Source: a virus
Virus record (IMG/VR): IMGVR_UViG_3300034072_001411
Location: 1-39,858 of that record
Strand: one strand, 5' to 3'
Length of the DNA: 39,858 bases
Positions 1 to 7,948 of this stretch are shown here, one piece after another. Both the position numbers and the translations under genes were made by a program. The first letter of the stretch is position 1. Every line of letters begins with the position of its first letter. Under the pieces are notes generated by a model. That model saw nothing but the letters and a program-made list of their open reading frames with translations. It was not told the origin of the DNA and searched no databases.

Positions 1-148
1 AATGAAACCAATAAGCTTTAAAGGTAATAATGAAGCGGGTGTTTTTACAACAGAGGTTTCAGGAACATTTCCCGGCAGCCCTATATTATTTAATTACAAT
101 GTTCAGTTTAAAGGGGGGCTTATCCGTTCTTTAGAAATTACAGATTAA
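1..148 (+). CDS. NTF2/SnoaL-like protein, C-terminal fragment (host)
   Basis: An open frame enters from outside the window and stops with TAA at 146-148. The last residues contain TFPGSPI, then alternating hydrophobic strands, and end in GLIRSLEITD. This resembles the C-terminal strands of nuclear transport factor 2 / SnoaL-like small enzymes or binding proteins, which often end in a 'GKI..LEI' strand. It is outside the phage module and is read as the host gene next to the insertion. Family assignment rests on about 48 residues only. Confidence 0.5.
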   Translation, partial: MKPISFKGNNEAGVFTTEVSGTFPGSPILFNYNVQFKGGLIRSLEITD

Positions 149-202
149 TATGGGTAAAAAGGTTTGGTACTGACAGGTAAAAAGTACTAAACTATAATCG
201 CG

Positions 203-240
203 AAAATGAATTGTACACAAATTTAAAATGAATTGTGCAG
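203..240. repeat. Paired transposase-binding-like end sites (attR analogue)
   Basis: Two similar 16-mers lie 22 bp apart: AAAATGAATTGTACAC at 203-218 and AAAATGAATTGTGCAG at 225-240. Inverted counterparts occur at the other phage edge (15/16 and 14/16 matches). Adjacent sites two helical turns apart resemble the R1-R2 arrangement of Mu attR. The mom-proximal position agrees with this being the right end of the phage. Binding by the transposase is inferred. Confidence 0.7.
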
Positions 241-287
241 TTTCTCAGAAAAAAGACCTTTTTTAATCAGCGTTTAAAAAGCATTTA

Positions 288-309
288 AAAGCCCCTTAAT
301 TGGGGCTTT
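288..309 (-). terminator. Intrinsic terminator after mom
   Basis: An 8-bp perfect stem (AAAGCCCC / GGGGCTTT) with a 6-base loop directly follows the leftward mom stop codon. On the minus strand the stem ends in a short T run. It probably closes the long leftward late transcript. Confidence 0.7.
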
Positions 310-310
310 A

Positions 311-1090
311 TTATAAATCATTTATAAACTGTATTAACCGTTCCTTAATTAACTTTCTGTCTCTATCCATTTGTATTGCTGTAGAGCCTTTTTTATATGG
401 CGGATATGGCTTTTGTTTAAACCGTGGTTGAAAGTGTTTACACAACGGAAATATATAACGGTATGTATCTACTTTAAAAAACTCTAAATCACCAAGCATA
501 AAAGCTATATTATTGCGTATGTAGATGCTTTTGCTATCCATGCGTGTAATGTTCATGCAGTGATTTATTTCGCCTGTACGCTTGTTTTTTGCAAATATAG
601 TTTCGTGACTGCCATAGTATTTAAAGTTTGATGCCTTATATATGGTACCACATCCCAAACGCCCATCAGCAAAAGACTGTACTGCAACAATGTTTTTATT
701 AAGTTTTGGTAATTGTTTTAAGGAATGTGCTATTAATAGGCTTTCAGCATTTTTACCAAGCTCATCGCTTATCCACATTCTATTTAACTCAAGCATTACT
801 GCATCCGGATTAGGATGGGTAAACAGTTTTGCTTTTGGATGCATCGTATAACCGTAAACAGCCACACCGAGGCATTCGTCAGAGCCTGGCCTGAAAAAGC
901 CGAAATTATATAGGCCAAAGCCTGAATTATTCCATTTCCTGCTATAATGATTATTAATAATAATTTCACGTGCAACCTCTTTATTTACCTGTCTTATTTC
1001 AAGGTCGCCAAGATTTTTAGTTTTAATGAATTTAAGCATTCGTTTTTTGATTGATGATTGATGATTACTATATTTGCAGCCTCCAAACAT
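311..1090 (-). CDS. mom: Mom-family DNA adenine modification protein
   Basis: This resembles the Mom family, whose Mu member hypermodifies adenine in phage DNA (methylcarbamoyl-type group) and so blocks host restriction. Conserved-looking blocks are NHYSRKW (47-53), ELNRMWISDELGKNAES (101-117) and SFADGRLGCGTIYKASNF (139-156), which fit the GNAT-like Mom fold. The gene is the last one before the right phage end, as in Mu. The longest frame (259 aa) starts at 1090. The ATG at 1039 gives 242 aa, begins nearer to where the recognisable domain starts, and may be the real start. The 1090 ATG lies in the arm of a large inverted repeat, which recalls the Mu mom leader hairpin opened by Com. No Com-like gene is adjacent. 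Confidence 0.8.
   Translation of the reverse strand: MFGGCKYSNHQSSIKKRMLKFIKTKNLGDLEIRQVNKEVAREIIINNHYSRKWNNSGFGLYNFGFFRPGSDECLGVAVYGYTMHPKAKLFTHPNPDAVMLELNRMWISDELGKNAESLLIAHSLKQLPKLNKNIVAVQSFADGRLGCGTIYKASNFKYYGSHETIFAKNKRTGEINHCMNITRMDSKSIYIRNNIAFMLGDLEFFKVDTYRYIFPLCKHFQPRFKQKPYPPYKKGSTAIQMDRDRKLIKERLIQFINDL
1047..1076 (+). promoter_or_regulatory. Bacteroidota-type promoter antisense to mom
   Basis: TTG at 1047-1049 and TATATTTG at 1069-1076 are separated by 19 bp, an exact match to the Bacteroidota -33/-7 consensus. It points rightward, against mom, and predicts a start near 1083, just before the 92-bp inverted repeat. No rightward protein gene follows, so it would make an RNA antisense to the mom 5' region. 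Confidence 0.5.
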
Positions 1091-1172
1091 GACAAAGCAC
1101 GCTTATGCACGATAAGAAGGCATTGCCCTCAGTCGCGTGCGTAAGCGTGCTTTATTTATGTTATGTTTGGAG
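1081..1172 (+). ncRNA. Large hairpin / candidate antisense RNA at mom leader
   Basis: Outer arms CTCCAAACAT (1081-1090) and ATGTTTGGAG (1163-1172) are perfect inverse copies. Inside them, 18-base arms at 1094-1111 and 1136-1153 pair with one mismatch around a 24-base loop. On the minus strand the 3' arm contains the upstream mom ATG, so the mom mRNA could hide this start. On the plus strand a good promoter begins just before the hairpin, so a compact RNA of about 90 bases is possible. It could also serve as a terminator for the upstream leftward tail operon. Confidence 0.45.
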
Positions 1173-1199
1173 ACTTAACTAAATGGCTGGGGGCTTCTT

Positions 1200-1538
1200 T
1201 TACCCCACAGGCTCTGTAAATTCAATTTTCCTTAAAAAGTCGAGCAGGATGGCGTTCTTTAGCTTGTCCCATATATCCGACTCTAAAAAGGCCGTAAACT
1301 CATTGTCTGTGTCTTTAAACGGGTGCCTGCCACTATAGGTGCGCTCGCCCGTTGGCGATACATCATAAGAGTAGAACACACATTCTTTGCGCTTGTTCTG
1401 ATAGTTACCTATTGAGATGTCTTGAATGACGAAAACTTTTTGTAGACCGGTTCCCGTGTCGGGGCGTTCTATTTCAAAGTTTCCGTTGTTGTCAAAACGT
1501 ACTTGATAGGTAATGCCGTTGGATGCTGTTACATTCAT
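1200..1538 (-). CDS. Uncharacterised late phage protein
   Basis: This 112-aa protein is not recognised. It is soluble-looking, with an N-terminal beta-rich part and a C-terminal helix containing FLESDIWDKLKNAILLDFL. It overlaps the upstream fibre gene by 4 bp, so it is translated as part of the tail-fibre end of the late operon. A fibre-associated or fibre-assembly role is inferred from position only. Confidence 0.6.
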   Translation of the reverse strand: MNVTASNGITYQVRFDNNGNFEIERPDTGTGLQKVFVIQDISIGNYQNKRKECVFYSYDVSPTGERTYSGRHPFKDTDNEFTAFLESDIWDKLKNAILLDFLRKIEFTEPVG

Positions 1539-2347
1539 ATATCTAAGTTTTGAAATTTTATTCTCTCAGCGTTAAGAAGTCCCATGACTTGTAAATCAAA
1601 ACCCTGTGCCTGCTCACGGCTGTAATTCGTCCAGTCGTATATGAGCAAAATACCTTCCCGCACGGTCATTCCTGCCTGCCCTTGTAGTGCGATGTAAAAG
1701 CCGTTTTGCCCCGTTGGGTATTGTGCAGTAGTCGTAAAGAAAGGCGATAAGGTTGCCTGCGCGTTGCCATATCTCATAATCACGCCCAGCGTTTGCCCCA
1801 GGTTAACGCATGATGTTATTACAATACTGCTGTTTGCTGTAAAATTTGGGCTTGCAGGGTTCATAAAGCCGCTAACTTCCTTAGTTGGGACTGTAGCACC
1901 GCCCCTAATGGATGCCTGAAAACGCCCGGAGCTTGTATTACTAATGGTAAGCACTAAACCCGTAGCGGCGTTAGAACCAGTCCTAAATGGGCTATTAGCT
2001 GTTACTGTACCACTTGTTGCAAGCGTATTCTTCATAAGGCTGTATACTCCAAAACGCGAGCCGTTGTGCAAAAACCTGTAATCGGTATATGGTGCTGAAA
2101 GCGATACAAGGTTACTCTCAGATTTTAGCCACAAGTTATTTTCCAAAACCGGCATTCGGTCAGGGTTTAGGTTTTTTAACGGGTTAGGAAAGTTTGACTT
2201 ATCGCCCCAGGTTGACACCTTTTCCGCATCATACATGGTCAATAGTTCAGGCATGTAATTAAACTGCATGAGGCCAGGTACAGAATTAAAGGTATCCTGC
2301 ACCCTAATATTTAAACCGCTTAAGCGTATGCCTTTAAAATAACTCAT
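1535..2347 (-). CDS. Putative tail fibre / receptor-binding protein
   Basis: This is a 270-aa protein with no signal peptide. It is beta-rich with many Ser/Thr/Asn residues, as in distal tail fibres, and ends in a short helical tail (LLNAERIKFQNLDI). It abuts the frameshifted fibre gene upstream and overlaps the next gene by 4 bp. Its position after the baseplate genes and before the phage end fits a host-recognition module. The general composition recalls lectin-like fibre domains, but no specific family is recognised. Confidence 0.6.
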   Translation of the reverse strand: MSYFKGIRLSGLNIRVQDTFNSVPGLMQFNYMPELLTMYDAEKVSTWGDKSNFPNPLKNLNPDRMPVLENNLWLKSESNLVSLSAPYTDYRFLHNGSRFGVYSLMKNTLATSGTVTANSPFRTGSNAATGLVLTISNTSSGRFQASIRGGATVPTKEVSGFMNPASPNFTANSSIVITSCVNLGQTLGVIMRYGNAQATLSPFFTTTAQYPTGQNGFYIALQGQAGMTVREGILLIYDWTNYSREQAQGFDLQVMGLLNAERIKFQNLDI

Positions 2348-3467
2348 TACTCTGCTATAGGTTGGTTAACAATGTTATACTCTATTCTGCAATTAACATT
2401 GGTTAGTTTATTAACCGTGTTAACAAACTGAACGATAAGATTAGTGCCTGAAATTGCTACTTGCAGCCTGGTATCGCTACCCGTTGGTGCGCCTGCTGTG
2501 AGTGATGAGTATTGGCGTGCATAGTTTTGTGCTATATCGCCAATAGCGGTTATGACACCTGCCGTATTCCTAAATGCAAACTGCGCATTGCCGGTTATGT
2601 AGTTGCCGTCAACATTCATAGTGGCAATGTTGAGCAGGTCAACCGTTATAATACTGTTGTTTGGCACCGCTATCTGCTTAATGTTAAGTGTGCCGCTTGT
2701 TTCTATTGTGCTGGCTATAAAATGAACCTCATTGATGGTGCTGTCGCTTATGTAGCGCAGTGGCGTATAAAAGCGGAAAACAGGCGAACCGTTGCTGTTG
2801 CCAAAAGATGCAACGGTTATAGCGCCAATCATAAGCTTTAGAGCTTCTGATGCATTAATCACGCCTTTAATAATCATGTTGCCATCGGTTACGTTGGCAT
2901 TAGGCTCTATCTGGCATTGTGAGCCCTCAACAGAAAAAACCTTAAGTGTTTCAAACCACTTAATAAAGCTGCTCCTGAATATACTTCCCACCCTTGAGAA
3001 TAAAGCCGGAGCATATACATCTGAGCTGTCTGAAAGCAGTTCATATTCAGTATTGGCACCTTTGTTAACTTTACCCGTAAGCGCGGGAACGGTTGGCGCT
3101 GCTGCTGTGCCTGCCAAGTCACCGGCAAGCATTATTTTACCTTTTTCCGTAGTTGTGGCATCATTAATAACCACCGTTGCAAGGGCATCGTCAAGCCCGT
3201 TTATATCGGCTATCTCGTGCGTGTGCTCTGCATCGGCTTTAGCGGCAAGGCGGGCATCAAGGTTATGCGCATTAAGGTCAGCCGCATGCGCGTCTGTCTG
3301 TGCCTTATCTGCCTTAGCGTTAAGCGTGGCAGGCAGGCTTTGTATCTTGTCCTGAGGGATATAACCTCGTCTTTATGCCAAAAGCTATCCATCCAAGCCC
3401 AAAACTGCGCCTGTGTGGGCTTTTTGCCCGTCATAAACCAATTCTTTATTTGTGATAATGATGCCAT
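2347..3467 (-). pseudogene. Tail fibre protein, frameshifted by a 2-base duplication
   Basis: The gene starts with MASLSQIKNWF and a KPTQAQFWAWMDSFWHKDEVI segment, an N-terminus I know from Bacteroidota phage fibres. After codon 36 the frame is lost. Continuing two bases away restores a sensible helical linker (IPQDKIQSLPATLNAKAD...), an HTHEIADINGLDDAL motif and then VINDATTTEKGKIMLAGDLAGTAAAPTVP, a typical fibre repeat. The break coincides with ATAT at 3359-3362, where one AT would keep the frame. The downstream frame alone is open from 3174 to 2347 (275 aa). It lies between a collar gene and another fibre gene. It may be inactive, phase-variable by slippage, or a sequence error. Confidence 0.75.
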
Positions 3468-3468
3468 A

Positions 3469-4302
3469 TTATGCCGGTATAGGTTCGATAAACATTACTA
3501 TTCTGTAAGGGTTCATTATATTAACTGCCACGCCTGAACCGTCATAGGTTACGGCGAAGCTACCCGCCGATTGTGTGTTGTTGGCAAGCACACGCAAGCC
3601 GTCGTTCTCGCCGTTATCGGCCTCGCTGCGCGGTAAGTTAATGGTAAAAGATGGCAGGTTAGCGGTTGTTAATGCTTTGGTTTTAGAACCGCCCGTTTCG
3701 CCCACCGTATCAAAATCGGTATCGGCAGGGTTCCACCCCACAGGCATACGCCCGCGCCAGTCGGTTACTTCCTGCCATCCGGCAGGTATTCAGTTGGCAG
3801 GCTTTCTCCAAAAAACCATTGAGCCGTTAGCCACCGCAAACGGTGCTGCATACTTTTCAAGGGTTTCAACACGTGCCGTAAGGTTGTTAAGCGCGGTAAT
3901 GTTGGCTTTAAGGTTTAGCGCGGCCTGTATCTGGTTAGTTGGTATTGGGCGTGTAAAATTTGCCCAGGGATAATTGGTTGCAGCCGTGCCAAAAGTAGCA
4001 TAACGGGTTTTGCGCAATACCTTTAATTCGCCGTTCTCAAACTCTTTAGAGGTCTCCTCTTCAATGATGATAACCCTTACATCAGGAACAAGGTAAGCCT
4101 GCCTGAACTCCAACAGCTCACCGTTTAAATAGATAACGCCGTTTTGCACCAATGTCCCTGCTGTATTGCAGCCTGATATTATACTGAAATTGCCTGCGAG
4201 TTCGCCCAATGCCTGCAAGAACTGCCAGTCCTTTTGCAGTTCATCTAAACGCTCAAGCTTTAAAGGCCACCCGCCCGTTAGTAAAAATTCTGTCCTGTTC
4301 AT
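3469..4302 (-). pseudogene. Tail collar/fibre protein interrupted by in-frame TGA
   Basis: The first 170 codons encode a baseplate-proximal fibre segment with a helical stretch (LNLKANITALNNLTARVETLEKY). A TGA at 3790-3792 interrupts the frame, and translation would continue in the same frame as IPAGWQEVTDWRGRMPVGW and about 90 more residues ending in MFIEPIPA. The part after the stop is a phage tail-collar domain, usually joined to the first part. The lesion is a single stop codon with no length change. Separate expression of the C-terminal part from the ATG at 3747 is possible. The stop overlaps no obvious recoding signal. Confidence 0.7.
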
Positions 4303-4787
4303 TATGGTATAATCTTTATCTGGTATCTGCGCCCTGCTGCCTTATAAAAACTTATCGTAGCATGCAGGGCTTCTAATTGTGTGTAATATATTTCCTGCGG
4401 TACCCACACGGTAAAGTCAAGCCCTGTGCCTACCGTTTCGGCTTCGGTGCGTAGCCACATTGTGCCGTTTTCATCTTCCTTATTGGCAAAATCATCCTGC
4501 GCCTCAGCTTCGGTGTGCAGGTAGGTTGCATTAAATTCATTACCAGGGCCTATGTATATGCGCCGCAATGATGGGTCGTGCGTATCATTAAGCGCGCCCC
4601 GCAGGTAACAAACCTGCCCCGTATGGGTAAGTTTGTAAATATTGCTGTCACGCCATTGCCCCCAGGTGTAGTGCAACTGCTCTACAGGCTTAACCGCAAT
4701 CTGAGCAAGCGCAGCATAAGCAGGCCTGCGCAGCTTAACCGGCAAGAGCATCAAGGCAAGGCGCGGAAAATCTACACTATACCACAT
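4302..4787 (-). CDS. Baseplate/tail protein (Mu gp48-like position)
   Basis: This 161-aa protein overlaps the baseplate J-like gene upstream by 11 bp and the collar gene by 1 bp, so all three are co-translated. It occupies the position of the Mu gp48 / P2 gpI tail protein that links baseplate and fibres. The N-terminal helix (DFPRLALMLLPVKLRRPAYAALA) followed by beta-rich segments suits such a connector. The assignment is mainly positional. Confidence 0.55.
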   Translation of the reverse strand: MWYSVDFPRLALMLLPVKLRRPAYAALAQIAVKPVEQLHYTWGQWRDSNIYKLTHTGQVCYLRGALNDTHDPSLRRIYIGPGNEFNATYLHTEAEAQDDFANKEDENGTMWLRTEAETVGTGLDFTVWVPQEIYYTQLEALHATISFYKAAGRRYQIKIIP

Positions 4788-5634
4788 AAGCTATATTGTC
4801 ATAGGTTACCACTTCAAAATACCCGCTTTCAGGTATCTTGGCTATAAAGACCGGTTGGGGCTCGCCGTAATCGTTAACCTCAGGGTTTATCCATGCCGTC
4901 TCAGCAGACAGCACCGTAACATCAAGCACACCCGGAACAAGCTGTATTTTATCCACAAGGGCTGAAAGCTTCAGCTCGCCATTAAAAGGCAGTTCGGTTA
5001 GATATTCTTCTATAGCCTCATTAACCGGGTAGTTACCATTTAATGCGCTCATGCCTGTTTCTGTCAGTACCTGTGCATCGCGTTTAACCTGTATGCTCAG
5101 GTAAAGCCTGTCAGGCAAATAGTTAATAATGGTAACTTCGGTACCGGCTATCTTAAACTCATCCACATAAGCGGCAAAGGCTGTTTTCTGCTCGTCTGTT
5201 ACCGGGCCATCAGAACCGGCTATTTTTAAAATAACCCGGCTGCTCTGCTCTGCCTCATTGGCTGCGGCATATTTTATAATCTTAGAAGAGGCTACAAGCG
5301 CATCGTCTATGCCTGTATTGTCGTAATAGTCGCGGTCTGCCACAAGGTTAAAGCCGTACTGGAACTTAAGTGCCATTTCGCGGTACCAGGGCAAACGGCC
5401 TGTTTTCTGGTTGCGAATTATTTCGTCTATCTCTATAGTGTGCTGTGCGAAAATCTGCTCATGCAGGTAAATTGCGGTTGCAACTATCTCAAATAAAAAA
5501 TTCTCTATACTAACAATTGAAAAATGCTCTTCGAATATAGCTCCAACCGGAAAACCATATCTAACGGCAAGGGTTTCATTTGCCATGAATTGTGTTGTTA
5601 TGCTGTCCTTTATTTGTTGCCTGGTGCGTGCCAT
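4777..5634 (-). CDS. Baseplate J-like protein
   Basis: This 285-aa protein resembles baseplate assembly protein J / Mu gp47, the wedge component. Support comes from a helical N-terminus (FLFEIVATAIYLHEQ), a central segment with GPVTDEQKTAFAAYVDEFKIAGTEVTIINYLPDRLYLSIQV, and a C-terminal KLSALVDKIQLVPGVLDVTVLS, which matches the usual 'l...l..v.GV.dv.v' ending. It sits between the gp25-like and gpI-like genes, the standard order in contractile tails. Confidence 0.75.
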   Translation of the reverse strand: MARTRQQIKDSITTQFMANETLAVRYGFPVGAIFEEHFSIVSIENFLFEIVATAIYLHEQIFAQHTIEIDEIIRNQKTGRLPWYREMALKFQYGFNLVADRDYYDNTGIDDALVASSKIIKYAAANEAEQSSRVILKIAGSDGPVTDEQKTAFAAYVDEFKIAGTEVTIINYLPDRLYLSIQVKRDAQVLTETGMSALNGNYPVNEAIEEYLTELPFNGELKLSALVDKIQLVPGVLDVTVLSAETAWINPEVNDYGEPQPVFIAKIPESGYFEVVTYDNIAYVV

Positions 5635-5635
5635 G

Positions 5636-5920
5636 TTAAAAAATAATAAAAGTGTCTTCTATAATCATTGCGCCTATACCGTCTGCCGGAATAATGAGCG
5701 CGTTATCTGTATATAATAATGCCGAAGCGGGTTGCCTTTTGCTGCCCCAAAGGCTTGTTACCTGAGTATTAACAGAACCTGTAACCAAAAGCTCTGTATC
5801 TACAGGGATATCATCCGTAATGCCGTAGCTGTTAATAAGGCTCATTGCGAAAGCATTATCAATGCTGCCTGTCTCCTGTATTACCGCATCAAGAAAATTC
5901 TGCCCCTGCTTAGTTTTCAT
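5636..5920 (-). CDS. Small tail protein, possibly LysM/gpX-like
   Basis: This 94-aa protein begins with QGQNFLDAVIQETGSIDNAFAMSLINSYGITDDIP, which recalls a LysM-type repeat as in tail protein X. The remainder is hydrophobic beta-rich. It overlaps the gp25-like gene by 11 bp and is 1 bp from the J-like gene. A role in joining the tail tube or hub is inferred from the resemblance and position. Confidence 0.5.
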   Translation of the reverse strand: MKTKQGQNFLDAVIQETGSIDNAFAMSLINSYGITDDIPVDTELLVTGSVNTQVTSLWGSKRQPASALLYTDNALIIPADGIGAMIIEDTFIIF

Positions 5921-6254
5921 AATTTGCGTGTATAATTATTGGCTTGTCTTTATACAGGTCAAGCCGTGAAACCGTTAGCCCGTCTTTAGCAAAATGCTCG
6001 CGTATGCGGTGGCGGTATTCCAAATAATCCTCATTTAAAAGCGCATCCTCAATGCCTACACCCAAATCAGGGTTACTCTTCAGCTCTCCCGGCTGCATAA
6101 TCAGTATGAGGGCTTTATTTTGTTGCAGGGTATCGCCCACTACAAGGCCGCTTGTAATTTTGCCGAATGCATCATACACCGGATTTATTTTTAAATCCAT
6201 TACGGTACCCTGCTGCGGGTCTTCGTTTAGCTGTATGCCCATCTTTTTTGCCAT
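5910..6254 (-). CDS. Baseplate wedge protein, GPW/gp25 family
   Basis: This 114-aa protein has the gp25-like pattern: an N-terminal DLKINPVYDAFGKI segment, QQNKALILIMQPGELKSNPDLGVGIEDALLNED, and then a helix and a C-terminal strand (LTVSRLDLYKDKPIIIHANYE). The family forms part of the baseplate wedge that triggers sheath contraction. Length fits the family. The start overlaps the stop of the upstream gene by 1 bp. Confidence 0.8.
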   Translation of the reverse strand: MAKKMGIQLNEDPQQGTVMDLKINPVYDAFGKITSGLVVGDTLQQNKALILIMQPGELKSNPDLGVGIEDALLNEDYLEYRHRIREHFAKDGLTVSRLDLYKDKPIIIHANYEN

Positions 6255-6463
6255 TACTCCAAATTGCCTGCAAATGTTCCGGTAACGGGTGCGCCTGAAG
6301 CCGTTAAACCGCTTATATAAATTATAGTTGCTGTCTTAACATAGGTTTCTATCGCGCTGCTTAGCCTGTTTGCAAACTCCTCGTCGCTTATTTCAGATCG
6401 GGAACGCATATCGGTAAGCAACTGCTTTATTTCATCCTTTAAACCCGGTGTATTTAAAGCCAT
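6254..6463 (-). CDS. Small phage protein between spike and wedge genes
   Basis: This 69-aa protein has an N-terminal helix (LKDEIKQLLTDMRSRSEISDEEFANRLSSAIETYVKTA) and a short Gly/Thr-rich tail. It has no membrane segment. Tight spacing on both sides shows it belongs to the baseplate operon. Function is not recognised. Confidence 0.6.
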   Translation of the reverse strand: MALNTPGLKDEIKQLLTDMRSRSEISDEEFANRLSSAIETYVKTATIIYISGLTASGAPVTGTFAGNLE

Positions 6464-6469
6464 TTAAAA

Positions 6470-6973
6470 CTATTTTAAAAGGTTATTAAAATTGGTTTCC
6501 CATTGCTGTATTGCCTGTATGGTATCGGGTAACGGCGCGCCCGATGGCCCCGCAGGCGTATATACTTTAAACATCTTTAAAAGGTCGGCTTGCTCCTGCA
6601 TCAGCTCCTTTAGGTTTGCAAGGCTGTTCTTTATGCTTACCTTGCCGTCCTCTGCATCCAGCAGGACTTCTAAACCGCCAAGACGCGCCTCAATCTTTGC
6701 CGCCTTATCGGCTTTAATTACGGTTAGGTCGTCAAGCGAACCATTCCCGCTAATCATTACTACATTACATCCAATGGCAGGCGTTACAAGCAGGTAATCT
6801 GCATCGTCGTTAATGCTTGCCATCAGCCTTACGTTGGTAACAACTAAGCCGGTAAATATTTCAACAGAGCAGGTTTGCCCGGATATAGCCTTAACCACGC
6901 CCCTTATTGGGTAGTTAGGTTCTGCCCCTACAACCGCCTGTAAGCTTTTCTTTAATTTGGAATATTTATCCAT
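6470..6973 (-). CDS. Baseplate spike protein (gpV / Mu gp45-like)
   Basis: This 167-aa protein has an N-terminal OB-like segment (YPIRGVVKAISGQTCSVEIF...VRLMASINDDADYLLVTPAIGCNVVMISG) followed by strands and a C-terminal helix. This layout is typical of the central spike protein of contractile tails. It lies directly after the hub gene, overlapping it by 1 bp, as P-45 do in Mu. Confidence 0.65.
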   Translation of the reverse strand: MDKYSKLKKSLQAVVGAEPNYPIRGVVKAISGQTCSVEIFTGLVVTNVRLMASINDDADYLLVTPAIGCNVVMISGNGSLDDLTVIKADKAAKIEARLGGLEVLLDAEDGKVSIKNSLANLKELMQEQADLLKMFKVYTPAGPSGAPLPDTIQAIQQWETNFNNLLK

Positions 6974-7947
6974 CAGCTTAACTTTATGCCGAGCGTGGTG
7001 GTGCGTATGCCACCATCAGGGCCAAACTTTGTTGTAACGGCAACTACATAGTACCTGCCGTTTTTAAATTCATAATCCATGTCGAGCATTTCAGCAGTAT
7101 AGGTAGGGCGCACAACTGGTATTAACCAACTGTCAAACGTGCCCTCATAACCATCAAAGCTGTTTTTTACCAAAGCAGCCTTTGCCACTTTGCGCATATC
7201 AGCCGCGCTCATAGGGCCAACCTTTAATACAACCCTGTCGCCACCTGTAACGCCTTCTGTAACGCTTGTAACTTTGCCGCGCAAGTCGGTGCTCTCAACG
7301 GTTACCTCTACATTTTTATCAATAGCCCTTTTAAACTCAAGGGACGACTCTTCAATATTGTGATGAAAACTGAACTTAACATCGCCGGCCTTTTCTACAT
7401 AAGGCGGGTGTATGTGCAGCATTTTGTTAGCCGTATCAAAATAGATATTGGCTTTCGTTTCTTCTTGTATTTTCCGCAACACATCAAACCCGGTTGCCTG
7501 GTGTATGGTAAACTTCTCGTAATTGATGTCGTAATCGCAATTAATCTTAAACTGCGGGTCTATCTGGTTAACCAGGTATTGCGCAATAGCCTTAAGGCTT
7601 GTGGGCTTCAGCTCTGTATCTTTGACTGCCACCCGGAAAAGGAAAAGGGCATCTTCGCAAAGTATCTTAAGTGTGCTGTCGTTAGTGGTTATGTTCTCTA
7701 TATAACCGGTAAACTCGGTTTCAAGGTTGTTATCATAACCAAGCTTTATAACCACTTCTGAGCCGCGCCCTATCTTGCTCTGTAAATCATTTAAAATAAC
7801 CTCATTCATTACAGCTTCAGGCAGCACTATTGTTGCTGTATCGGCAAGGTTGTCAACGCTGCATATTATTTCTACCTCTGCAATAGCTTTAAGCCTATGT
7901 TCTTTACCATTGGTGTAGAACCTTATATCCCAATCCATTGAATACAT
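6973..7947 (-). CDS. Baseplate hub protein (gpD / Mu gpP-like)
   Basis: This 324-aa protein resembles late control D / gp27-type hub proteins. Support: the start (MDWDIRFYTNGKEHRL), DNLADTATIVLPE, GRGSEVVIKLGYD, FTGYIENI, a central LKAIAQYLVNQI, GFDVLRKIQEETKANIYFD, and a C-terminal part with MLDMDYEFKNGRYYVVAVTTKFGPDGG. The order tape measure, DUF6046-like, hub, spike is that expected for this tail type. Confidence 0.75.
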   Translation of the reverse strand: MYSMDWDIRFYTNGKEHRLKAIAEVEIICSVDNLADTATIVLPEAVMNEVILNDLQSKIGRGSEVVIKLGYDNNLETEFTGYIENITTNDSTLKILCEDALFLFRVAVKDTELKPTSLKAIAQYLVNQIDPQFKINCDYDINYEKFTIHQATGFDVLRKIQEETKANIYFDTANKMLHIHPPYVEKAGDVKFSFHHNIEESSLEFKRAIDKNVEVTVESTDLRGKVTSVTEGVTGGDRVVLKVGPMSAADMRKVAKAALVKNSFDGYEGTFDSWLIPVVRPTYTAEMLDMDYEFKNGRYYVVAVTTKFGPDGGIRTTTLGIKLS

Positions 7948-7948
7948 A

